A stretch of 55,254 nucleotides of DNA from positions 1 to 55,254 of the forward strand of contig ONAV01000007.1 in assembly GCA_900315925.1 (NCBI GenBank), written 5' to 3'. Both the position numbers and the translations under genes were made by a program. Below the pieces are notes generated by a model that did no database searches, had not been told where the DNA came from, and saw only the letters and a program-made list of their open reading frames with translations. Positions within the stretch are counted from its first letter, which is position 1, and the number at the start of each line of letters is the position of its first letter. This DNA is from an uncultured Selenomonadales bacterium. GTDB taxonomy: Bacteria > Bacillota > Negativicutes > Acidaminococcales > Acidaminococcaceae. This document shows, piece after piece, positions 1-8,205 of the stretch.

Positions 1-177
1 TTTGCTGCTGATTCTCGCGCTGTTGATATGTCGTTCTGCTATGAGATAGCGGATATCCTTGATTTGTATGTGTAAAATCCGTTCAATCAGGTACTTGCAA
101 AGCTCTTTGTTCTTCAGCACCTCCTGAAACACATAATTATTGGCAAACGTTAAAGAATCCCAGTCAATTGTTTTCAA
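1..177 (-). CDS. Rpn/PD-(D/E)XK nuclease-transposase family protein, N-terminal part, cut by window edge
   Basis: The 59 visible codons run off the left edge, so only the N-terminus is seen. It is clearly paralogous to the gene at 6840: both begin with an IDWD motif four to five residues in, followed by FQE.L+NK.LC+.L.ER.LHIQ.K.IRY. The family (Rpn-like, PD-(D/E)XK nuclease) is annotated variously as recombination-promoting nuclease or putative transposase; its catalytic part lies outside the window. I chose the TTG at 175-177 because an AAGAGGT ribosome site lies a few bases upstream and the paralogue also has a well-placed TTG. A matching promoter lies at 217-245. Function in this organism is not established. 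Confidence 0.72.
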   Translation of the reverse strand, partial: MKTIDWDSLTFANNYVFQEVLKNKELCKYLIERILHIQIKDIRYLIAERHINSARISSK

Positions 178-216
178 ACTTTACCTCTTTCCGACCGGGG
201 CATTGTTTCCATTTAT

Positions 217-245
217 ATTGTATCGCGATTCGTATAAGGGTGCAA
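217..245 (-). promoter_or_regulatory. Sigma-70-type promoter of the left Rpn-family gene
   Basis: On the minus strand, TTGCAC (240-245) and TACAAT (217-222) are separated by exactly 17 bases. The same hexamers and spacing occur in front of the paralogue at 6767-6795. Transcription would start about 30 bases before the TTG start codon. Confidence 0.65.
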
Positions 246-489
246 GGGAATGTGTGACGGTTTTATGAACATTTTGCTATCCCCGGCGGGGAAAACTCTA
301 AGCCTCCACACTCTTGCAGTTTGACAGTTATATCTTACGGCTTCGCCTGTACAGACATACAAACTGCCTATCCTTTATATATTAAGAAGTAGAGGAACCA
401 AACCCCAGTATCCATGCAGCTTTGCACTTCAAGGTTGGTCGTTTTTACGACCACGGTGGCTTTTTTACGAAAAACTGCAAAAGTTAAAT
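246..489. other. Non-coding stretch with several hairpins, no gene seen
   Basis: This gap lies between the autotransporter terminator and the promoter of the left Rpn-family gene. No convincing reading frame is present. It holds hairpin potential: GCAGTTTG/CAAACTGC arms around 317-376 and a GGTCG/CGACC stem near 435-450. I cannot assign it to a known RNA family. Confidence 0.4.
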
Positions 490-518
490 TAAAAAGAGGC
501 GCGGTATCCCACGCCTCT
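490..518 (-). terminator. Intrinsic terminator of the autotransporter gene
   Basis: Minus strand reads AGAGGCG, a short loop, then CGCCTCT followed by a run of T. It lies about 25 bases beyond the autotransporter stop codon. Confidence 0.8.
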
Positions 519-542
519 CATTTCTTTTCCAGGTACTAATTA

Positions 543-3500
543 TCAGAACATATACGCTACGTTCACGCTGCCGCCAAAGCCGCGATGCTTGCCGCCGTAT
601 CCGTAGATGCTGATGTCTGTCTGCCACGGGTTGGTCTTTGTGGCGCTCATGCGCAGGCCGATCTCACCCCGGACGCTGCCGCCCTTAACACTGGCCGCGC
701 GGATCCCTACACCGTCCACCGTGCCTTCGGACTTGCCGTCGAACTCGTACTCATATGCAAGGCCGCCGTACCAGTTCCACTTCTTATCCGTAGTTCCGTA
801 CCGGGCGCCTACCCGCAGCACACTGCTGGCCACGCTGTCCAGGCTGTAGTTGTTGCCGCCCGATGTAAAGTCTACGCCATCACGTTTAGTATAGAAATAC
901 TTCCCGTACACATCGAGGCTCTTTCCGCCTTTGTAGTGGATGATCTTGCCAATGCCCACATGGGCGCCGAAATAATTGGCATGCACGTCATAGCCGTAAC
1001 CGTTCCCCGCCGCATCCCGTAACAGGTTGCTGGCAGTATCGCTCAAACGGCCCAGGCGCACGCTGGCTTCGGTGTACACATCATGCTTGTTGGTCCATTT
1101 CGCCATCAGACCGCCGCCGGCATAATGGGAATCCCCATCGCCCCGGCCTGCGTCGCTGTGCAGCGTGTAGTTGGATTTTCCGTATTCTCCGAAGACGCCC
1201 CACTCCAGCGAGCCCTTCTCTAAATCCCGTTTGGAGCCTACCGCCACCGCCACGTTCCAGCTGTTGGAGTCCACATGGCTGCCGGTCTTGTATCTGGACT
1301 TGCTGCCGCCCAGGGACGCTGCGGTAACAGTTCCGTCCACAGCCGCATTCTGCGTATTTCCAAGTTCTGCCATGGCCTGGCCCACATGCTCGTTGCCTGC
1401 AGCCAGCACTGCCATACCCGCTTCCATCACCATCAGCGTGTTATGGGTCTGCTCCTGGGCCGCCAAATCTCTGGCGCCTGTCTTTGTTGTGAAAACCAGG
1501 TCACTGCCGGACAGGGATGCCGCGCCTTCCCCTTCCAAACCGGCGCCCACCGTGTACTTCGTGCCGGTAATGGTTCCCACGCTGTCGCCAAAATCAGACA
1601 CCAGCGTCATCTTTTTATTTGCGTCCAGTTCTTTCACATTTTGGAAATTGATCTTCGTTGTATCTACGTCTGCACCCGCGAATGTAATGTTAGAAGGACG
1701 TGTCATCAACGCGCCGCTGTCCTTCCAGTCCACACTGCCGAAGGTCAGCTTCGAAGCCTGGTTGGCTGTTGCCGTATAGGTTACGTTCCCGCCTTTTGCC
1801 TCTAGACTTCCGGTAACCGCCGCGTCAACGGTCACGCCGCTTACCGGTGCAAAGCTGTATGAAGTCTGCTTCACCTGCTCCGCCATATCTTTCAGCGTCG
1901 CATTCGCCTGCAGCAGCGTCATGCTGTCACCCGTCGCAACCGTTTCCGGACTCGCATAGGAAACCGCAAACCCATCCGTTCCTAACGCCGCCACGCCGGC
2001 GTAATTATATCCCGTGCTGCTGCGATCAAACACAGTTGCGCCCTTTTTCCATTCTACCGGACCTAATGTTACGGAATTTACATCCATTGTCCCGGCTTTA
2101 TAAATCAGATGCTTATTTTCTGTGTTAAGCGTCACGCCCTTGTCCTGTGTACCCGCAATGGTCACGCTTTTTGCCGCGTCCGATTCCATAAACGTATACT
2201 GTGTCTTGCCATATGCATTGTCGCCATTGATCGGAACGTTGGCAAAGAAATTATCCGTGTCACTCTGGAGGATATCCACATGGGTTCCGGCAGCCAGTTC
2301 CGGCACGGTCATACTATCGGTTTCTATGGCAGCCCCTGCCGCCATCGTCCAGTTCGCAGGAACTTTATCCGCCGTACCATTTGCACTCTTTACCGTAATC
2401 TTGTCTAATGTCACACCGCTCACCGTGAAGGTAACATCGTTTCCACTCACAGCAGCCGAGCCGGATGCACTGGCATCCAGTTTTATATTTTTCTGGTCAA
2501 TGGTAACTACAAAGGTCGGCGTGCCGGAAACTTTTGTCGCCACAACGCCAGTCACATCTTTCAGCAGCGTCATGGATTTGGTGGCACCCGCCAGCGGATC
2601 CGCTGCTGCATTGAACTGCACGCCGGAAATATTCACTTCAGTGTTCTCGTCAAATTTGTAAGTAGCTTTTGTTCCGTTTTGGTTCGCCGCCGTTCCGTTT
2701 GTGTAATACGTTCCGCCATCACTCCAGGCGATCGGCCCTCTTAACGTTGCTGTTTCAACAAACTTGTCGCCAACCGAATATATCAGTTTCGTTTTTGCTT
2801 TAACCCCGGTAGATTCCTCATTCAGTGAAAGCGTGTCTGTATGCTTTCCTGCAAAAGCAATGGTCGTCGAGCTGTTCGTCGGATCTGTAATCGTATCTGA
2901 AAAATCAACTTCTAAATTGGTTATGGCATCAAAATCTTTCAACGTTTGGCCGCTTGCCGCATATGTTATCGCGCCGGTTGCGTCCACAATCGTCATGGTG
3001 TCGCCGGCTTCCATCTTACTTTGGCTATCAGTCGTAAACAACGAACTACCAATTGTGATATCCGCTGTTGTTAGGTCATATTCACCATTAAAGGAACGGG
3101 CTGTGTCATTATTTTCAAAAGTTATTCCTTCAAGTTTGATGCCCGTCACATTTGTTTTGCCCGCTTCGTAGATAATTGCAGATGCTGTTTCGTTTAACTT
3201 TACGCCGCCTGAAGTTTGCTTGCCCGACACCTTTACGCCATTTGCGGCCTCTGTTTCCTCAAACGCGCCGCCTGCCTGCCAAATTTTGTTTCCTGTTAAT
3301 TGCATATTTGTGAAATAACCATCAGAAGCAGTAAGCAGGGTTCGTTGCTCACCGGAGGCAATAGGTGTTGCTGGCGCCACGTCATTTGTGTTAATAGTCG
3401 CAATGACAGTTTCCCCATCCTGTTTCAGTGTCCAGCCTGTCGGGACAGACGGAGGCGTATTCGAAGTTGCGCCATTCCAGTCTTTTAAAACAATACTGTT

Positions 3501-6185
3501 CAGTGTTATGCCATCCACTACATAGTTCAATGCATTCACTGCCGCAGCCACGTGTCCGGTGGCCGTTGCGTCAAGTTTCACACCATTACCGCTGTCGGCA
3601 TAAATCCCAACCGTTTTACCGGTTCCGCCTGAAATCTTGCTATCATTTGCAGATGACAGTCCTTGCGCAGTCAGAATGGTTGCTGTATCGCCAGCGACCA
3701 GAGCCGTGGTCGCTTTCGGTTCCGCAGCGTACGCAAAACCGCTTGCATCAATCGTCGTATTCCCAGACGCCGTCCATGTCTCCGGCAGGCTGTCCGTTGA
3801 ACCCCATGCAAGACTGCCCAGAGTAATAGTGTTTACATCAACGCTGCTAATCTTATATTTCACTGCGCCCGTTTCCGCCGCAACCGTTCCGGTAGCAGTT
3901 GCGCCGAACTGCGTGCCCAAATCGCTCGTATTGCTTACAGCGACAGTATTACTTGTCGGCGGTGTTATCTTGCTATTATTGGATTCAGTAATACCCGATG
4001 CAGAAATCAGCGTCATGCTGTCGTCTTTTTTCAGCGCGGCTTTTTGTTCATCAGTAAAGGTAATCGTCAAACCACTCGCATCAACACCGGTCGAGCTGCC
4101 AAATTTGTAAAGGCTGTTAGTCGGATGTATATAATAAGGCGTTGTCGTGTTCCAGTTTATGCCAGCACCAAAAGTTGCTTTTATCACATTATCGTTTGCA
4201 CCGGTGGTATAAACAACCCAATTACCTCCTGCGTTGGCCGTAGCAGTATCCGTACGTTCTCTTGACAAAGTGAGTTTCTCATCTACTGCTGCATCTGCCA
4301 GTGTCACTGTCACACTTTTACTTACCGCGTTTTTTATCGTCCCGGTTATTCCTGAAAGGTTTAGCAAGTATATAGAAGTACCGTTCGTTTGATTCTCCGC
4401 GCCTGAAACTTTAAAATTATCTGTAAGTGTTACTGCAAGCTTGCCCCCTGCGATACGACCCGGTGTTGAAATCGAATATCCGCCGTCAGTCCAATTCATT
4501 TCACCCAACGTCACACTTTTCCACTCAGGCGCAATCGTTAAATTAACTGCCGTTTTGTCTGGTTTAAACTCTACCATCGCAAAGCCATCATAATCAGCTT
4601 TCACACCGGTATGAATAACAGCATTTGTTCCCAAACCCGTTAAACTAGTTGAAGTGCTGATTTCAGCACCGCTATAATTACCAGTATCAGGATTTCCATT
4701 ATATTTTTTATAAGTCAGCTTCATATCGTTAAAGTTAAAGTTTGCCGCGCCTGACTGCAACAAAGCCATTGTACCGAGGGATAATTCTCCCTGTAATTCC
4801 ATCTTTGATACATCAAGTGATCCAATATTACTAAAGCTCCCCGCAGCAAGAACTGGCATATTTGGATTCCAGTTCACTTTATGCAATACGATGCTTTGAA
4901 AATTCTTTACGCTTTTTACAGTATTTTTCTGCGTCGTCCCTGTATTTCCTACAAAAGGCGTTTCAACTGTCTCACTCGAAACATAACTATCGTTCTGCTT
5001 CGTATATGTTTTCGTTCCGCCGATGTGCAGCTCATTTCCTTTTGAATTATTAGCAAAAATATTCGAGCCGTACAAATTAGCATTATTTAAACCTGTAACA
5101 GATCCGTATAGATTCACAATATTATTGGATATATTAGAAGCTGTGCCATCTTCGACATAGCCGCCATAAATGTTTGAAGAAGTGCCGGCAAAGTCTCCAC
5201 CTTCAATTGTAACGATATTATATTTAGCGCTTCCGCTGGCGCCAGTTGAATGTCCGCCATAAACGTCTGCGTATATTGTTCCACCAGAAATTTCAACCTT
5301 ATTTCTTTCAGCTATTCCGGAGATCGCCTTGCCGCCATAAACATTAGTTTTAGTATTACTTGTACCTATGATGCTTGTGCCACTAATGGTAACAGAATTG
5401 TTGATGACTGAACCAGAGCCAGAATAAAAACGTCCGCCATAAATACCATACTCATCAGTAGTGTAAACCTTTCCATTTTTGATGGTAACAGTGTTCTCAT
5501 AACAACTGTTATTTGCATTATTGTCAAGTGAATACCCGCCAGTAACACTTTTTGTATTTACAGTTCCGCCATCAATTAAAACAGCATTCTTCATTACATT
5601 ACCACTATTACCACCATTTGCTAAACCGCCATGTAACGCATTGCCACTATTTCCACTTCCAACAGTTCCGCTGATAGTAACTTTGTTATTTGTAACATCT
5701 ACATTATTATTAGAGTTACCGTACCCCCCATATATACCACCTGCATGACTACCTGCAACAGTAACGGTGTTATTGCTTACTCCTATGTAAATTGATGCGG
5801 AGGAAATAGATTGTCCACCACTTTTAATTTCAAGTGTATTTCCGCTTTTTTCACTTGTTATACGCCCGACTTTGCCATTTTCTGTAACAGTAAAAGAAAT
5901 GTTATCTGCTGTGATAATATAAGTATTACTTGACTGATCACTGTCAATCGTGATCGGATTCGGATATGTGTTATTTGGCACTTCTATAGGCTCCGCCCAC
6001 GCAACGCCACCGCCTGTCATCGACAACGATAGCGCAATCGCCAGCACAACCCCCGCATGCCCGCGGTTCGCTTTTACACCGCAGTTTACACTGGTGCAGC
6101 TCTTGCCGTTACGTTTTGCAATTTCACTGACCGCCACATAGCAGTTTCTCACTTTGCTCCATATCACCTTGTAGATTTTGTTCAT
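543..6185 (-). CDS. Type Va autotransporter, ESPR leader, repetitive passenger, outer-membrane barrel
   Basis: A surface-exposed or secreted protein of 1880 residues. Residues 1-64 form an extended signal peptide (MNKIYKVIWSKVRNCYVAV..., then a hydrophobic core ending VAWA), typical of autotransporters. Residues about 70-400 carry beta-helix-like N-x-V-x-I-x-G-G and YGG repeats. From about 520 to 1600 run degenerate modules of roughly 100 residues, each opening with a LGxxxW-G motif and containing a GD-MTLL-A motif. The last ~270 residues are an autotransporter beta-barrel ending in phenylalanine. I start at the ATG at 6183-6185 because an AAAGGAG site precedes it; the frame opens eight codons earlier without one. 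A possible TATAAT -10 lies at 6319-6324 inside the adjacent repeat. The passenger's ligand or activity is not recognisable. Confidence 0.93.
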   Translation of the reverse strand: MNKIYKVIWSKVRNCYVAVSEIAKRNGKSCTSVNCGVKANRGHAGVVLAIALSLSMTGGGVAWAEPIEVPNNTYPNPITIDSDQSSNTYIITADNISFTVTENGKVGRITSEKSGNTLEIKSGGQSISSASIYIGVSNNTVTVAGSHAGGIYGGYGNSNNNVDVTNNKVTISGTVGSGNSGNALHGGLANGGNSGNVMKNAVLIDGGTVNTKSVTGGYSLDNNANNSCYENTVTIKNGKVYTTDEYGIYGGRFYSGSGSVINNSVTISGTSIIGTSNTKTNVYGGKAISGIAERNKVEISGGTIYADVYGGHSTGASGSAKYNIVTIEGGDFAGTSSNIYGGYVEDGTASNISNNIVNLYGSVTGLNNANLYGSNIFANNSKGNELHIGGTKTYTKQNDSYVSSETVETPFVGNTGTTQKNTVKSVKNFQSIVLHKVNWNPNMPVLAAGSFSNIGSLDVSKMELQGELSLGTMALLQSGAANFNFNDMKLTYKKYNGNPDTGNYSGAEISTSTSLTGLGTNAVIHTGVKADYDGFAMVEFKPDKTAVNLTIAPEWKSVTLGEMNWTDGGYSISTPGRIAGGKLAVTLTDNFKVSGAENQTNGTSIYLLNLSGITGTIKNAVSKSVTVTLADAAVDEKLTLSRERTDTATANAGGNWVVYTTGANDNVIKATFGAGINWNTTTPYYIHPTNSLYKFGSSTGVDASGLTITFTDEQKAALKKDDSMTLISASGITESNNSKITPPTSNTVAVSNTSDLGTQFGATATGTVAAETGAVKYKISSVDVNTITLGSLAWGSTDSLPETWTASGNTTIDASGFAYAAEPKATTALVAGDTATILTAQGLSSANDSKISGGTGKTVGIYADSGNGVKLDATATGHVAAAVNALNYVVDGITLNSIVLKDWNGATSNTPPSVPTGWTLKQDGETVIATINTNDVAPATPIASGEQRTLLTASDGYFTNMQLTGNKIWQAGGAFEETEAANGVKVSGKQTSGGVKLNETASAIIYEAGKTNVTGIKLEGITFENNDTARSFNGEYDLTTADITIGSSLFTTDSQSKMEAGDTMTIVDATGAITYAASGQTLKDFDAITNLEVDFSDTITDPTNSSTTIAFAGKHTDTLSLNEESTGVKAKTKLIYSVGDKFVETATLRGPIAWSDGGTYYTNGTAANQNGTKATYKFDENTEVNISGVQFNAAADPLAGATKSMTLLKDVTGVVATKVSGTPTFVVTIDQKNIKLDASASGSAAVSGNDVTFTVSGVTLDKITVKSANGTADKVPANWTMAAGAAIETDSMTVPELAAGTHVDILQSDTDNFFANVPINGDNAYGKTQYTFMESDAAKSVTIAGTQDKGVTLNTENKHLIYKAGTMDVNSVTLGPVEWKKGATVFDRSSTGYNYAGVAALGTDGFAVSYASPETVATGDSMTLLQANATLKDMAEQVKQTSYSFAPVSGVTVDAAVTGSLEAKGGNVTYTATANQASKLTFGSVDWKDSGALMTRPSNITFAGADVDTTKINFQNVKELDANKKMTLVSDFGDSVGTITGTKYTVGAGLEGEGAASLSGSDLVFTTKTGARDLAAQEQTHNTLMVMEAGMAVLAAGNEHVGQAMAELGNTQNAAVDGTVTAASLGGSKSRYKTGSHVDSNSWNVAVAVGSKRDLEKGSLEWGVFGEYGKSNYTLHSDAGRGDGDSHYAGGGLMAKWTNKHDVYTEASVRLGRLSDTASNLLRDAAGNGYGYDVHANYFGAHVGIGKIIHYKGGKSLDVYGKYFYTKRDGVDFTSGGNNYSLDSVASSVLRVGARYGTTDKKWNWYGGLAYEYEFDGKSEGTVDGVGIRAASVKGGSVRGEIGLRMSATKTNPWQTDISIYGYGGKHRGFGGSVNVAYMF

Positions 6186-6306
6186 GGTGGCTTCTCCTTT
6201 GCAGTACAATGAGGTTCACAAATCTGTGGGGTAACGCCTTCCCTTTTTCTTCACCAACGGGTCACGGTAACACTGGAATCTGACACATACGGAAAATTTC
6301 ATACCT
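6186..6306. other. 5' leader/promoter region of the autotransporter
   Basis: About 120 bases between the autotransporter start and the first R1 repeat. It contains the AAAGGAG ribosome site and no reading frame. The best promoter candidate is TATAAT on the minus strand at 6319-6324, just inside the repeat, with a poor -35. Confidence 0.4.
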
Positions 6307-6534
6307 ATCCATTAAAAATTATACAACGGTTTTCCGGCGATTTACACCTCTCCGCTTCATTTGTCATTGACAATTTTTCGGGCAAAAATGACACTTTTGT
6401 CAACAGTTTGTCGTTTTTTAATCCCTGCAAAGCAGGATGGTTACTTGCCTGGCAGCGCATTCTCAAATGTTGCAAACTTTATGGAACTAAAGCGTTCCGC
6501 GGATAGCAGGGGGGCTTGACGGCTTCTTTGTTTT
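6307..6534. repeat. R1 repeat, copy 1 (228 bp)
   Basis: Near-identical by eye, about nine bases in ten, to 7875-8105 in the same orientation. Both copies keep the palindrome TTGTCATTGACAA (here 6361-6373), a nearby TGACA...TGTCA pair (6389-6402) and a CCTGC/GCAGG hairpin. Copy 2 lies just upstream of the helix-turn-helix gene at 8206, so R1 looks like that gene's upstream region. Copy 1 is followed directly by a terminator resembling the one that follows the HTH gene, with no gene between. Confidence 0.85.
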
Positions 6535-6554
6535 ATAATCCAAATAGTCCGTCC

Positions 6555-6582
6555 CGGTCACTTTAGTGACCGGACTTTTTTC
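6555..6582 (+). terminator. Intrinsic terminator with no gene in front of it
   Basis: CCGGTCAC...GTGACCGG stem followed by six T. The flanking bases (aatccaaat.gtccgtcc) match those before the terminator of the HTH gene at 9802. No plus-strand gene lies upstream, so it is probably the relic of a lost paralogue. Confidence 0.75.
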
Positions 6583-6714
6583 GTAACTCCAGCAGTGAAG
6601 CGGTTTTCCAGCCTGCTTTCTGTTATAAATATAGACAGCTTATTTGTCTGTCTCCAGGTGACGCTTCTTTCGTTCATTTTATTGCTTTGTTCGGGAAAGC
6701 TGCCACTGCGCCGA
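6555..6714. repeat. T+R2 repeat, copy A (~160 bp)
   Basis: Matches 26369-26531 at about four bases in five by eye: the hairpin with T-run, then gtaactccag, an identical core including gcctgctttctgttataa, and a closing ttcgggaaagctgcc block. In copy B that closing block encodes the C-terminus of an MFS protein. Origin unknown; read on the minus strand, both copies keep an RR-GSFPEQ coding phrase. Confidence 0.75.
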
Positions 6715-6766
6715 CTCGTTAAATCCAGGAATGGAAAACCTAGCCGATTTTTCACACATGTTTTTC

Positions 6767-6795
6767 TTGCACGCAACTTCAAACTGAGCTACAAT
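6767..6795 (+). promoter_or_regulatory. Promoter of the Rpn-family gene at 6840
   Basis: TTGCAC (6767-6772), 17-base spacer, TACAAT (6790-6795). Hexamers and spacing are identical to those of the paralogue at the left edge. Confidence 0.75.
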
Positions 6796-6839
6796 GAAAG
6801 TACGGAAGGATCGTGCCAGTCCGAAAGCGAGGCGAAAAT

Positions 6840-7694
6840 TTGTATAGAAACATTGACTGGGACGCAATAACCATCAAAAACAACTTCCTCTTTCAGGAAA
6901 CCCTGCGGAACAAATCACTCTGCAAACAGCTTCTTGAACGTGTCCTGCACATACAGGTCAAAACGATCCGTTACATGGAAACGGAAAAAACGATGAAGGC
7001 TCAGCTGAGCAGTAAGAATACCCGGCTTGATGTGTATGTGGAGGATAAGGGCGGAAACGTCGCTGACATTGAAATGCAGACGACAGATACCAAAAGTGTG
7101 ATTAACTACGATGAGCGGGATGAAAAGACGATCATCCGCGAGCTGCCGTTACGGACACGGTATTACCAGAACATCATCGGCACCAATATGCTGCGTAGGG
7201 GCATGCACTATCGTGAATTGAGAAAGGCGTACGTGATTTTTATCTGTACCTTTGATCCCTTTGGGGCCGGTCTGCCGGTTTACCACTTTACCTATCGCTG
7301 CAAGGAAAACGGAAACTTGCAGATGGGCGATTTAACGGAAAACATCTTTTTGAATGTGAAGGCGGCAGACAAAACTGACGATGAGGATCTTGCGGCATTT
7401 TTACGTTATGTAAACGGACAAAAACCTGACAGCAGTTTTACGAAAAAACTTGACGAGGAAGCTACGCGTATCAAGAATAACGACGATTGGAGGTTGAAGG
7501 CTATGACATTAGATATGGAAATTCAGGATATGAAAAAACGCATTGCAAAGCGCGAAAGGGAAAAAGGAAAACAGGAAGGGAAACACGAGAGCAAAATCGA
7601 AATCGCTAAAAAAATGCTTGACGATGGTATGGATATTTCCAAAGTTGCCAAACTGACCAATCTTTCTGTTAAAGAAGTGACTGCATTGGCGTAA
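6840..7694 (+). CDS. Rpn/PD-(D/E)XK nuclease family protein (putative transposase)
   Basis: 284 residues from the TTG at 6840. The PD-(D/E)XK-type core is visible as D64 in TRLDVYVED and E78-x-Q80 in ADIEMQ, with Q in place of the usual lysine as is common in this family. The C-terminus is a charged helix (KKRIAKREREKGKQEGKHE) followed by a small helical AKKMLDDGMDISKVAKLTNLS segment, typical of the family's tail. A GTG at 6813 also opens the frame, but the TTG has a CGAGG site upstream and aligns with the paralogue's start. It has its own promoter and terminator and sits between the two R1 repeats. No terminal inverted repeats or target-site duplication were seen, so mobility is not demonstrated. 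Confidence 0.85.
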   Translation: MYRNIDWDAITIKNNFLFQETLRNKSLCKQLLERVLHIQVKTIRYMETEKTMKAQLSSKNTRLDVYVEDKGGNVADIEMQTTDTKSVINYDERDEKTIIRELPLRTRYYQNIIGTNMLRRGMHYRELRKAYVIFICTFDPFGAGLPVYHFTYRCKENGNLQMGDLTENIFLNVKAADKTDDEDLAAFLRYVNGQKPDSSFTKKLDEEATRIKNNDDWRLKAMTLDMEIQDMKKRIAKREREKGKQEGKHESKIEIAKKMLDDGMDISKVAKLTNLSVKEVTALA

Positions 7695-7766
7695 CTGTTA
7701 AAGCACACTGCTTGCGCAAACTTGAATTATGAAAACCTAAATAATTGCGACTGCACATTCTTTCCA

Positions 7767-7793
7767 TGCCTGCCACCACGGCAGGCATTTTTT
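7767..7793 (+). terminator. Intrinsic terminator of the Rpn-family gene
   Basis: TGCCTGCC, loop ACCAC, GGCAGGCA, then six T: a perfect 8 bp stem, about 70 bases beyond the stop codon. Confidence 0.9.
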
Positions 7794-7874
7794 ATGCAAA
7801 AAGATGTTGGTTTCATGGGTATCACCCCACTCCTCCTGTTCATCGTTTTGGCTAAAATACTGTCCAATAAGACT

Positions 7875-8105
7875 TATCCATTAAAAATTATACAACGGTT
7901 TTCTGACGATTTACACCTCTCCGCTTCATTTGTCATTGACAATTTTTTGGGCAAAAATGACACTTTTGTCAACAGTATGTTGTTTTTTAATCCCTGAAAA
8001 GCAGGTTGGTTACTTGCCTGGAAGCACATTTTCAAATGTTGCAAACTTTATTGAACTAAAGCGTTTCGCGGGTTGGAAGGAGGGGCTTGACGGCTTCTTT
8101 GTTTT
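7875..8105. repeat. R1 repeat, copy 2 (231 bp), upstream of the HTH gene
   Basis: Direct repeat of 6307-6534. TTGTCATTGACAA is at 7930-7942. The open frame of the following gene can be extended into this repeat (to 7930), but without a ribosome site. With the terminator at 7767 it accounts for most of the 511-base gap before the HTH gene. Confidence 0.85.
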
Positions 8106-8114
8106 CTGTTTTTA

Positions 8115-8130
8115 TGTTACACTGGTAACA
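8115..8130. promoter_or_regulatory. Candidate operator in front of the HTH gene
   Basis: Perfect inverted repeat TGTTAC-ACTG-GTAACA, about 75 bases upstream of the start codon and just outside R1. It could be the binding site of the HTH protein itself; this is inference from position and symmetry. Confidence 0.4.
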
Positions 8131-8205
8131 GACAGATATGACTTACGTTTTCTACAAAATCGGATGTTCCCCTTGCGCGTCGCATACGCCGGAAAGGATA
8201 CGCTC

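Noticed and set aside
300-480. c-di-GMP (GEMM) riboswitch on the minus strand
   Set aside because: Only a loose match to the GCAAAGC part; the first conserved block and the GNRA tetraloop are missing, and it lies upstream of the mapped promoter.
6558-6867. Short open frames on both strands around the T+R2 repeat
   Set aside because: They cross a terminator and the promoter of the Rpn-type gene; no start signals. Only the GSFPEQ phrase is of interest, as a repeat relic.
6307-8105. A composite transposon bounded by the two R1 repeats
   Set aside because: The repeats are direct, lack terminal inverted repeats or target duplications, and copy 2 is better explained as the HTH gene's upstream region.
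7930-8205. N-terminal 92-codon extension of the HTH protein
   Set aside because: It runs through the R1 repeat, has no ribosome site, and the ATG at 8206 has one.
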